Source: Anaerolineae bacterium (lineage in GTDB: Bacteria > Pseudomonadota > Alphaproteobacteria > DSM-16000 > Inquilinaceae). From it: DNA of 32,431 bases. Location: positions 1 through 32,431 of the forward strand of contig JANQQD010000032.1 in the NCBI GenBank assembly GCA_028285185.1, written 5' to 3'. Positions 16,267 through 23,411 of this stretch are shown piece by piece. A program made the translations under genes and the position numbers. The notes under the pieces are model-generated. The model made no database searches. It worked only from the letters and a program-made list of their open reading frames with translations, and was not told the origin of the DNA. Numbering within the stretch: the first letter of the stretch is position 1; each line of letters starts with the position of its first letter.

Positions 16267-17376
16267 CTAGTGGCGAAGCCAGGCTGTGCTGGTCGTGACC
16301 AGCTTGACCAGATCAGCCTGGCGGGCCGTGGCCGTCTTGCGGAAGACGCTCTTCAGATGCTGCCTGACGGTCGACGCACTGGCACCCCGCCGATCCGCGA
16401 TGGCCATGGGGTCCAGGCCGCAGACAAGCATCTCGACCACCTCCGCCTCGGCCGAGGTCAACGCGAACAGGGAACGCAAGACATGCACGGCGCCGGCGCA
16501 ATCCCTTTCCGGATCACTGATATAGACGGCGGCGACCGGCCGATCGGCGGTGCTCGCGCCATCTCCCACGTGACCGGCAACAGGACTCACCAGAAGCGTC
16601 AGCGGACGATGCCCCGAGGTGCGGGTGACGGTCAGGACCTCCGCCGCCGACAGGCACCCTTCGGCCGCGGCCGCCAATGCCGCCCTCAAGCGTATCCGGT
16701 CGGACTGCAGCGCAGCGGTGACCCTTTCCCCTTGCAGCAGCAGGCCGTCCCCGGCCATGTCCCGTGCCGCGGCATTGGCGAAGACGATCCGGCCGGGCCG
16801 GCTCACCAGCACGATACCGAGCGGCAGCCGGTCGACCGCCCGACTCAGGCTGTCCCGCTCTTCGGCGACGGTCGCCATCCGACTGCGGATGGCCAGCGCC
16901 CGTTTCATATGCGGTATCATCGTCTCCAGTGCGGCGCTTTCGTCCCTGCTGAAGGGTTGCGCCGTCTGCGCGCGCATCACACCCAGGCCCGTGAACGTTC
17001 TGTGCGCGTCGTCCGTGAAGCAGACGCACAATCGCTGATCCGGCCGCATCGGGTGCATCAGCTGGCGACAGATCTCCTGACGACGAAGTCCGTTCCTGCG
17101 GTGGGTCGCCAGCGCACCGGAACGGACGTCGTCAACGGCAGCCGCCCCGGTCGCTGTGGGCGTGCAAGAGCGGGAGAGTGCCTCGGCCGCGTGCACTGCC
17201 ACAAAGTTCACCTTGAGGCTGTCCCTGTCGGCGTGCACGACCTGGGCGAAGTTGCCGGCAAACACCTGCGCCAGCTTCGCCAGAACGGTGTCCCACTTCC
17301 GCGTGTCGATCGCGGTATCGTAGATTGTGCCGACCACATCCAACAGATCGTGGGCGGCCGAAGGGTGTTGCGCCAT
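16267..17376 (-). CDS. LuxR-type transcriptional regulator
   Basis: Regulator with a C-terminal LuxR/FixJ-type helix-turn-helix: FALTSAEAEVVEMLVCG, then AIADRRGASASTVRQHLKSV and FRKT, typical of the GerE fold. The N-terminal two thirds (HDLLDVVGTIYDTAIDTRKW, then a PAS-like segment with GIVLVSRPGRIVFANAAA) suggests a sensory input domain. No receiver-domain aspartate pattern is evident. The ATG at 17376 is chosen because the reading frame further upstream is low-quality and enters the AT-rich intergenic region; an ATG at 17385 is equally possible. It is divergent from the short-chain dehydrogenase gene, which it may control, and upstream of the unknown gene at 15278. Ligand unknown. Confidence 0.8.
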   Translation of the reverse strand: MAQHPSAAHDLLDVVGTIYDTAIDTRKWDTVLAKLAQVFAGNFAQVVHADRDSLKVNFVAVHAAEALSRSCTPTATGAAAVDDVRSGALATHRRNGLRRQEICRQLMHPMRPDQRLCVCFTDDAHRTFTGLGVMRAQTAQPFSRDESAALETMIPHMKRALAIRSRMATVAEERDSLSRAVDRLPLGIVLVSRPGRIVFANAAARDMAGDGLLLQGERVTAALQSDRIRLRAALAAAAEGCLSAAEVLTVTRTSGHRPLTLLVSPVAGHVGDGASTADRPVAAVYISDPERDCAGAVHVLRSLFALTSAEAEVVEMLVCGLDPMAIADRRGASASTVRQHLKSVFRKTATARQADLVKLVTTSTAWLRH

Positions 17377-17640
17377 GGCGACCATCCAACTGCGGCGGAC
17401 GCAGGGCCATATCGCCCATGCGCTCCACCGCCAGCATTCAGAAATCGTACAACAAGCGTGAGCGGCATTGGTTACAAATGATACAAACTGCATGGAGAAT
17501 TGATCTGGATCGGTAAAGAGAAGCACATTGCAACAGCAAAACCTCTACGCTTCTTCAACCTATCCAAGAATCACTTAAATAAAGGCGAGCAGCTAGGCAG
17601 ATTCCATGATTGAAAGCATGCAGACCTCTTGGAGATCGCC
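17377..17640. other. AT-rich divergent intergenic region (luxR-type gene / SDR gene)
   Basis: This 264-base region is clearly more AT-rich than its surroundings, especially 17450-17600, as expected for divergent promoters. A possible -10, TAAATA (17576-17581), lies about 60 bases before the dehydrogenase start, with only a weak -35 candidate (TTCAAC, 17554-17559). GGAG at 17631-17634 serves the dehydrogenase ATG at 17641. No gene or clear palindrome was found. Confidence 0.4.
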
Positions 17641-18405
17641 ATGGGCGTGTTGCTGATCACGGGCGGATCGCGTGGCATCGGCGCCGCCGTGGCGCGGCGT
17701 GCTGCGAAGCTGGGGCACGCCGTCGCCGTCAACTATCGTGCGGATGGCGATGCCGCCGCAGCCGTGGTCGCATCGGTCAAGCAGGCGGGCGCAGAGGCGG
17801 CAGCGTTCTGTGCTGATGTGGCCGTCGAAGCTGAGGTGCAGCAGCTGTTTCAGGCGGTCGACCGGGAGTTCGGTCCGCTGGCCGCTTTGGTCAACAGCGC
17901 CGGGATCAATGGCGGAAAGGCTTCTGTTGCGGACTTTGACGGTGAGGAACTGTCTCACCTGATGGCAGTGAATGTCGTGGGCACGATGCTGTGCTGCCGC
18001 GAGGCCGTGCGTCGCATGTCCACCCGATCGGGCGGCAGCGGCGGTGTCATCGTCAACGTCTCATCCATGGCGGCCACCATCGGCGGCCGGCCCGGCAGCA
18101 GCCATTATGCCGCCTCGAAGGCCGCAGTGGACGCCTTCACCGTCGGGCTCGCCCGCGAGGTTGGGGAGCAGGGGATCCGGGTCAACGCCATCCGCCCAGG
18201 CATGACCGACACCGACATGACCGATGAGCTGCGGCAGGATCCGGCCCTGCACCGCGCCATCGCGGGCACCATCGCCATGAACCGAATCGCAGAGGTCGAG
18301 GAGATCGCGCAGCCGATCCTCTGGCTCTTGTCCGACCAGGCATCCTTCGTATCCGGCAGCTGTCTGGATGCTTCCGGCGGCGGGTTCATGATCGGCAGGC
18401 CTTAG
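17641..18405 (+). CDS. Short-chain dehydrogenase/reductase (SDR), classical type
   Basis: NAD(P)-dependent oxidoreductase of 254 residues with a Rossmann fold. Landmarks are TGGSRGIG (7-14) for cofactor binding, NSAG (85-88), NVSS (139-142) with the catalytic Ser, and Tyr156 and Lys160 in YAASK. RPGMTDTDM and a C-terminal SGSCLDASGGGFM complete the family pattern. It resembles glucose or 3-oxoacyl-ACP-type SDRs, but the substrate cannot be assigned. The Arg in GGSRGIG and the NYR after beta-2 hint at NADPH preference (inference). The start is the ATG at 17641, with GGAG six bases before it, rather than the TTG at 17629. It is divergent from the LuxR-type gene and converges on the repeat-protein gene. 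Confidence 0.9.
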   Translation: MGVLLITGGSRGIGAAVARRAAKLGHAVAVNYRADGDAAAAVVASVKQAGAEAAAFCADVAVEAEVQQLFQAVDREFGPLAALVNSAGINGGKASVADFDGEELSHLMAVNVVGTMLCCREAVRRMSTRSGGSGGVIVNVSSMAATIGGRPGSSHYAASKAAVDAFTVGLAREVGEQGIRVNAIRPGMTDTDMTDELRQDPALHRAIAGTIAMNRIAEVEEIAQPILWLLSDQASFVSGSCLDASGGGFMIGRP

Positions 18406-18437
18406 CCGGGCGATGGTGTGGTCCGGTTGGCCGATGT

Positions 18438-18470
18438 GGGGGAAGACCGGCAGGCCGACCTTCCCCCTTG
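18438..18470. terminator. Terminator-like hairpin between convergent genes
   Basis: GGGGGAAG (18438-18445) and CTTCCCCC (18460-18467) are perfect 8-base arms around a 14-base loop, midway between the dehydrogenase stop and the stop of the repeat-protein gene. It could end transcription from both sides, although the T tracts are short. Confidence 0.5.
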
Positions 18471-18477
18471 AACACCG

Positions 18478-21414
18478 TCAGATAATGAAGTTGTCGGTCT
18501 GCAAATCGCCGACATCAACGCCGATCAGCCGGACCTCATCGCCGGCACCCGTATCGAGATCGATCACCGTGTCGCCGCCGTCCTGCCTCGCTGCGGCGAG
18601 AGCCGCAGCCTGGCTGCCGAAGAACGCACCGACATCGAGCAGGTCTTCGTCGGTATCGTAGTTAGCCACGGTGTCGGACCCGGTGCCGAGGTCGAACACG
18701 AATGTGTCGGTCTCATCGCCGGCGGTCAGGGTGTCGTTGCCTGCCCCGCCGTTGATGTCGCCGTCGACCTGGCCGCCGTCGCCGTCGAAGACGTCGTTGC
18801 CGCTGCCGAGCAGCACGTCGCCCTCGATGGTGCCGCGGTTGATGATGGTGACACCGGTATCGTTCTCGGTGGCGTCGATCCCGACTGCCCCTTTGATCAG
18901 GCCGTCATTGCGGATCTCCCCGTCCAGCGCGACATCGGCTGACAGGCGGATGCCTGCCGCCTCCTCAGAGAGGATGCGGCCGCCGTTTACGATGTCACCG
19001 TCAAAGACCGTCTGAACTTCGGCAGCACCGGTGAACAGGCGTACACCGTCGCCGGTCAGATTGCCGGCGCCGTCGCCGCGGCCGATAATGGTCCCGTAGT
19101 TCACGAGCTCGGCCTCGACAACATCGCCATCGGCATCGCCGACCTGGAACGAAACACCGGCGCCGTCGTTGCCCCTTCCAGCGTCGATCAGGGCCTGGCG
19201 GTGGTTGGTGACCGAGAACTCTTCGGCCGTCGCATCGGAATAGACGGTGCCGTTGCGTTGATCGCCGGTGCCCAGGATGCGGCCGTAGTTCTCCACCTCC
19301 ACGCCGCTGCCGTCGATGTTCACGGCCCGGCTGTCGCTCTGGATCGTGCCATGGTTGATGGCTTGGGCATCGTGCTCGGAATTGCCGAAATAGAGGCCGT
19401 TGTTGGCCCCGTCGATCAGGCCGTTGCGGGCGTTGGTGATCGTACCCTCAAAGCCCAGGCCGTCGGAAAAGCGGACTGCCGATGTCGGCCCCTGCTCACT
19501 TTCCGACAGGATCTTGCCACTGTTGAAGATATCGCCCTTGAACGTGGTACCACCGCCTTCCACGCCGGAGAAGATGCGGATGCCGTCCCCGGCGAGGCCG
19601 GTATTGGCGGCCGCCTGGCCGCGACCCTCGATGGTGCCGCGGTTGACGATGTCGGCATGGACCACGTCGTCCGCGACCTCGCCCGTCTGCAGCGCGATGC
19701 CGGCGCCTTCGTTTCCGTCACCGGCATCGATCACGCCGCGGAGGGCGTTGAAGATGGAATAGTCGTCCGCGGTGGCGTCGGAATAGACGGTACCGTTGCG
19801 TTGATCGTCGGTGCCCAGAATGCGGCCGAAATTGTCCAGATCGACGCCGGTGCCGTCGATGTTCACAGCCCGGCTGTCGCTCTGGATCGTACCGTGGTTG
19901 ACGGCCTTGGCCTTGTGGTCGGCGTCGCCGAAATAGAGCCCGTTGTTGGCGCCGTCGATCAGCCCGCCACGGGCGTTGGTGACCTTGCCGTCGAAGCTGA
20001 GGCCATCGGAGAACCGGATCGCCGAGGTCGGACCCACCTCGCTCTCCGACAGGATCTTTCCACTATTGAACAGATCACCTTTGAACGCCGTGCCGCCGCC
20101 CTCGACACCGGAGAAGATACGAATGCCGTCGCCGGCCTGTCCGGTATTGGCGGCCGCGCGCCCGCGGCCTTCAATGGTGCCGCGGTTTGTAACCGACGCT
20201 TCCACCACGTCGCCATCGACTTCACCGGTCTGCAGGGCGACGCCCGCACCGTCATTGCCTTTGCCGGCATCGATCACCGCATAGCGGGCGTTCAAGATGG
20301 AATAGTCGTCGGCCGTGGCATCGGAATAGACGGTACCGTTGCGCTGATCATCGGTGCCCAGGATCCGGCCGAAATTGTGCAGATCGACGCCGCTGCCGTC
20401 GATGTTCACCGCCCGGCTGTCGCTCTGGATGGTGCCGTAGTTGAGCACCTTGGCATCATGCTCGGCATCGCCGAAATAGAGGCCGTTGTTGGCCCCGTCG
20501 ATCAGGCCACCGTGGGCGTTGACGACCTTGCCGTCGAAACTGAGGCCGTCGGAGAACCGGATTGCCGAGGTCGGGCCCACCTCGCTTTCGGACAGGACCT
20601 TTCCGCTGTTCAGGATGTCGCCTTCGAACGTAGTGCCGCCGCCGTCGACGCCGGAGAAGATGCGGATACCGTCACCGGCTTGGCCGGTATCTGCAGCTGC
20701 CTGGCCGCGCCCTTCGATGGTGCCGTGATTGATCACCCTGGCTTCGACCACGTCGCCGTCGACATCGCCGGTCTGCAGGGCGATGCCGGCACCGTCATTA
20801 CCCTCGCCGGCGTCGATTACGGCGTGGCGGGCGTTGACGATCTTGAAGTCTTCCGCCGTGCCGTCGGAATAGATCGTGCCGTTGCGCTGGTCGCCGGTGC
20901 CGAGGATATGGCCGTAGTTCAGCACGTCGATGTCGCTGCCGCCGATGTTCACCGCGCGGCTGTCGCTGCTGACGACGCCGTAGTTCAAGAGGGCTCCGGA
21001 CGACTCGCCACCGTTGACGAAGTTCACGCCGTTGAACCCGCCATCGATCGTGCCGTCGTTGTGGATTCGGGCGCCCGTGCCGGAGACCTCAATGGCCGTC
21101 TCTTCCGCCACGATCTCCGCGCGGCTGAAATTCTTGACCGTTGCCCGGTCGCCCTGCAGGTCGACCGTCGCGGTGTCGCCGGTGGTCTCAGCCGACCCTT
21201 TGTTCAGAAACGTCACGCGGTCATCGACGACCGTCAGGACCGGCGCCCCGTCCACTGTCGTGGAATCGCCGCGACCCAGCACGAAGATCTCGCCATCGGC
21301 CTGGTTGGTGCGCGGCTGATCATCGCCGTCGGGAATGACGGTCACATTGGTTGGCAGCCAGGGCAATCCGAAACGGCCCTGGATGAAGTTCAGGATGTTG
21401 CTGAAAGAACTCAT
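18478..21414 (-). CDS. Large repeat protein with RTX-like C terminus, probable type I secreted surface protein
   Basis: 978-residue acidic protein. The first 140 residues have no Sec signal and contain no recognised domain. Residues about 142-852 form three full 181-residue repeats and one shorter, diverged fourth repeat. Each carries SDSRAVNI, LGTGDQRNGT, GDGIRIFSG and several short NxGxI elements (LNYGTI, VINHGTIEG), which suggest a parallel beta-helix. The C terminus has RTX-like GSGNDVFDGDGG and GGAGNDTLTAG and ends with an LIGVDVGDLQTDNFII tail, typical of proteins exported by type I secretion. Calcium binding at the GGxGxD turns is likely. An AAGGA lies before the ATG. No type I transporter gene is in the window. 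It could be an adhesin or S-layer-like protein; the exact role is unknown. Confidence 0.8.
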   Translation of the reverse strand: MSSFSNILNFIQGRFGLPWLPTNVTVIPDGDDQPRTNQADGEIFVLGRGDSTTVDGAPVLTVVDDRVTFLNKGSAETTGDTATVDLQGDRATVKNFSRAEIVAEETAIEVSGTGARIHNDGTIDGGFNGVNFVNGGESSGALLNYGVVSSDSRAVNIGGSDIDVLNYGHILGTGDQRNGTIYSDGTAEDFKIVNARHAVIDAGEGNDGAGIALQTGDVDGDVVEARVINHGTIEGRGQAAADTGQAGDGIRIFSGVDGGGTTFEGDILNSGKVLSESEVGPTSAIRFSDGLSFDGKVVNAHGGLIDGANNGLYFGDAEHDAKVLNYGTIQSDSRAVNIDGSGVDLHNFGRILGTDDQRNGTVYSDATADDYSILNARYAVIDAGKGNDGAGVALQTGEVDGDVVEASVTNRGTIEGRGRAAANTGQAGDGIRIFSGVEGGGTAFKGDLFNSGKILSESEVGPTSAIRFSDGLSFDGKVTNARGGLIDGANNGLYFGDADHKAKAVNHGTIQSDSRAVNIDGTGVDLDNFGRILGTDDQRNGTVYSDATADDYSIFNALRGVIDAGDGNEGAGIALQTGEVADDVVHADIVNRGTIEGRGQAAANTGLAGDGIRIFSGVEGGGTTFKGDIFNSGKILSESEQGPTSAVRFSDGLGFEGTITNARNGLIDGANNGLYFGNSEHDAQAINHGTIQSDSRAVNIDGSGVEVENYGRILGTGDQRNGTVYSDATAEEFSVTNHRQALIDAGRGNDGAGVSFQVGDADGDVVEAELVNYGTIIGRGDGAGNLTGDGVRLFTGAAEVQTVFDGDIVNGGRILSEEAAGIRLSADVALDGEIRNDGLIKGAVGIDATENDTGVTIINRGTIEGDVLLGSGNDVFDGDGGQVDGDINGGAGNDTLTAGDETDTFVFDLGTGSDTVANYDTDEDLLDVGAFFGSQAAALAAARQDGGDTVIDLDTGAGDEVRLIGVDVGDLQTDNFII
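18861..20991 (-). repeat. Four tandem 543-bp in-frame repeats inside the RTX-like gene
   Basis: A landmark (CGGCTGTCGCT on the plus strand) recurs at 19328, 19871, 20414 and 20957, exactly 543 bases apart, which is 181 codons. On the coding strand, unit 1 is 20991-20449, unit 2 is 20448-19906, unit 3 is 19905-19363, and a diverged, shorter unit 4 runs from 19362 to about 18861. Units 2 and 3 are the most alike. The period is a multiple of three, so gain or loss of a unit keeps the frame. Confidence 0.95.
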
Positions 21415-21780
21415 CTGCTTGGTCCTTGCTCAAATCGTGGCTGAGAGGTGGCTGCCCATTGCGGGGCAAGCCAACGCCCGCGGCGGTGCGGTGAAAGGCC
21501 GTTCAAGGCCGCTGCGACCGCCGCCAACGTTCCGATGGCGCCGATGGCGCATTCCGGGCCGGCAGATGCTTGGGGTTGGGTGGTCAGTCGCGGGCGGATG
21601 GCGCCGCAGCCTGCCAATCTTGGTGATGGCTTGTCGAAACACGGCTCCCCCCTTGACCCCGCCACTTTGCCGGCTCAGGTCATGACAGTACTGACCGATC
21701 AGGGTACCGTGACCGGTCAGTAACGTTTCTTGCACAGGAATACCGCTTCGATTGGAAGCGTACGAATCACCTGTGGGTGA
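21415..21780. other. 366-base intergenic region with operator and hairpin
   Basis: I find no convincing gene here; the open frames have no family features. It contains a 34-base palindrome (listed separately) and a small hairpin CGCTTC/GAAGCG (21744-21749 with 21755-21760). It must contain the promoter of the minus-strand repeat-protein gene, but no clear -35/-10 pair was identified. The stretch just upstream of the repeat-protein gene (21420-21560) is GC-rich with a short direct repeat, GATGGCGCC, near 21533. Confidence 0.5.
21689..21722. promoter_or_regulatory. 34-base near-perfect palindrome, TetR-type operator candidate
   Basis: Outer arms TACTGACCG (21689-21697) and CGGTCAGTA (21714-21722) are exact inverted repeats, and a co-centred GGTACC sits at 21703-21708. 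Of 17 base pairs about the centre, only two are mismatched (21698/21713 and 21702/21709). The site can also be read as two 10-base boxes, TGACCGATCA (21692-21701) and TGACCGGTCA (21710-21719), with centres 18 bases apart, a layout seen in double-dimer TetR operators. It lies about 60 bases upstream of a TetR-like C-terminal fragment. Confidence 0.6.
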
Positions 21781-22104
21781 GATAAACGTGAATGCGAGAG
21801 TCGGTCGATCTTGAAGCGATTATCCGACGGTGGACGGGAAGGCGGGCATGGCAGGGGACAACGGGAGCAACTGACGAAGGCGGCGGACGAATTGGCCGAC
21901 CACGCCAGCCCGCTCCATCACGCTGCCACCGAATTCCGTGAAGAGGTCGCCACCGCGGGCGTTGCCGATCCGCAAGATGTGGCCGAGCAGCTGATGATCC
22001 CGATGGATGGCGCCATCGTCACGGCGCACGCCATCGGTGATGGTGAGTCCGCTCGTCACACGCGAAAGATGGCGGAAGCCATTCTGTCGGCGGCGATTGG
22101 CTGA
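21781..22104 (+). pseudogene. Remnant of a TetR-family regulator (C-terminal domain only)
   Basis: The frame opens after a TGA at 21778-21780 and runs to a TGA at 22102-22104; the first start codon is a TTG at 21811, which gives 97 residues. The last about 65 residues, including ATEFREEVATAGVADPQDVA and then EQLMIPMDGAIVTAHAIGDG, match the ligand-domain end of TetR regulators, where a GVxDPxxxAxQLxxxxDGAIxxA pattern is common. No helix-turn-helix is encoded upstream in any frame I could read. The region before the match is basic and unlike TetR. I therefore read it as a truncated, probably non-functional gene beside its former operator. A small stand-alone protein cannot be excluded. Its stop abuts the stop of the converging SGNH-like gene. 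Confidence 0.5.
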
Positions 22105-23400
22105 TCAGGGCCGCTCGCCAAGCGCCCCGTCGTCCAGGCGTTCCGCCATCGCCCGGAGGCGCGCCATCTCTTCGGGCCGGTTCGTTCTGTAGGCCGCGCG
22201 TGCATACATCTCTTCGGCCAGAACTTCTTCCAGATTGGCCAGTGTGATCTGCTGCCCGAAACCGTCCGGCATATAGTCCGGATCCATGCTGTACATGCGC
22301 AAGGCGATCTCCGTCCCGACGCTTTCCTTGTAGTGCGACAGCTCCCAGTAATACGCCATCACGGTGTCGACATCGCCGTCCGGCGGTACCGGCTCTTCGG
22401 TGACGCGGTTGTAGGTGGCGAAATCCCAGACCGGGATCGGCGGCAGGCTGCCGTTCAGCACGTCGTCCGCCGCGACCAGGGCCACAACGGCCCGCTTCCA
22501 GTCTTCGAAGACGGGCCATAGGCCAGCGGTATGAAAGCTCTCCAGCATCCAGCCGTGATAGGGGTGGATGAACAGGTCAAGGCGGATGCCTTCGCGCCGG
22601 CACAGCGAGATGATGCGTTCCAGATAGGTCAGCGACCCTTCCGGCCAGCGCGCCGTGGGCGCGAACGAGAAATCGCGGCGATGCAGGCGCTGCAGCAGGC
22701 TCCAGGTCTTCCGTTCGAAGATGTTCCCGTAGCCCAGCCGATCCCAGTAATACGGGCTTTCGATCACCGGATTGAAGCCGAAGGGGGTCCGCGTACCGGC
22801 CCGGGGGTCATCCTGGCGCAGCACCGTCTCAAGCGAGCGCTGCAGGCCGTCCAGCGAGAAATAGACGCTGATGATGTCCTGTGCCGTGTCATGCACGGTC
22901 CCACGGGACATCACATCGCCGGTCATGCGGCTGAGGCGTCCATCGACGAAGGTCGGGTTCACGCGCGGGCGTGCCGTGTTGAAGGAAAGGAAGTCCAGTG
23001 CGACCACGGCATGGTCGACGGAACCGACGGCTGCCGCGTTTTCCAGATAGCGCCATTGTTCGTAGATCGTGGCCCCCGGCAGAGCGTTGTTGTAGACGAC
23101 GCCGCCGAACTGTTCGGACAACAGGCCGGCATCGAAGCCCGATTCCACCCGCGAGTTGCCCAGCAGAATGACTTGCGGGGCCAGATTGCGCACCTGATAG
23201 GCCTTGATCAGGCTGATATTCGTGTCCGCCACCGGCTTGATGGCGTTGATGCCCGCGATCGAGACGATCCGATGGATGCCATAGGGATCGATCACCAGAT
23301 TGACCAGGCCGGCTGCCGCAAGGATGCCGGCAAAGACCGCCATCACCCGGACCCCATAGCGGGCGAAGGCGAAGCTGTTGTCGGGCTGTTTCGGCTCCAT
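22105..23400 (-). CDS. Membrane-anchored SGNH/AlgX-like protein, module A
   Basis: Partner protein of the adjacent MBOAT acyltransferase; 431 residues from the ATG at 23400. One N-terminal membrane segment (about 17-36) anchors a large domain, probably periplasmic. ILLGNSRVESGFD (78-90) resembles block I of SGNH hydrolases, with Ser83 as candidate nucleophile. HPYHGW (279-284) and ELSHY (353-357, His356) are candidate remaining catalytic elements. AlgJ/AlgX-type proteins of this kind receive acyl groups from the MBOAT partner and place them on polysaccharide. GGAGAGGG precedes the ATG at 23400; an ATG at 23412 overlaps the MBOAT stop. A much longer open frame upstream is a shadow of the MBOAT gene. 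It is collinear and gap-free with the copy at 25152 through residue 370. Confidence 0.75.
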   Translation of the reverse strand: MEPKQPDNSFAFARYGVRVMAVFAGILAAAGLVNLVIDPYGIHRIVSIAGINAIKPVADTNISLIKAYQVRNLAPQVILLGNSRVESGFDAGLLSEQFGGVVYNNALPGATIYEQWRYLENAAAVGSVDHAVVALDFLSFNTARPRVNPTFVDGRLSRMTGDVMSRGTVHDTAQDIISVYFSLDGLQRSLETVLRQDDPRAGTRTPFGFNPVIESPYYWDRLGYGNIFERKTWSLLQRLHRRDFSFAPTARWPEGSLTYLERIISLCRREGIRLDLFIHPYHGWMLESFHTAGLWPVFEDWKRAVVALVAADDVLNGSLPPIPVWDFATYNRVTEEPVPPDGDVDTVMAYYWELSHYKESVGTEIALRMYSMDPDYMPDGFGQQITLANLEEVLAEEMYARAAYRTNRPEEMARLRAMAERLDDGALGERP

Positions 23401-23411
23401 AGCCCTCTCCA

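Noticed and set aside
16144-17481. 445-codon open frame on the plus strand
   Set aside because: It is antisense to the LuxR-type regulator with its helix-turn-helix; the product is Arg/Gln/His-rich without recognisable motifs.
18861-20991. Regular repeats considered as a CRISPR array or satellite
   Set aside because: The period is 543 bases with long conserved coding segments in frame, and there are no short repeats with unique spacers.
19201-21444. 747-codon open frame on the plus strand with repeating sequence
   Set aside because: It is antisense to the RTX-like gene. The repetition is only the mirror of the 543-bp units. The minus-strand frame has the RTX motifs and a start with a ribosome-binding site.
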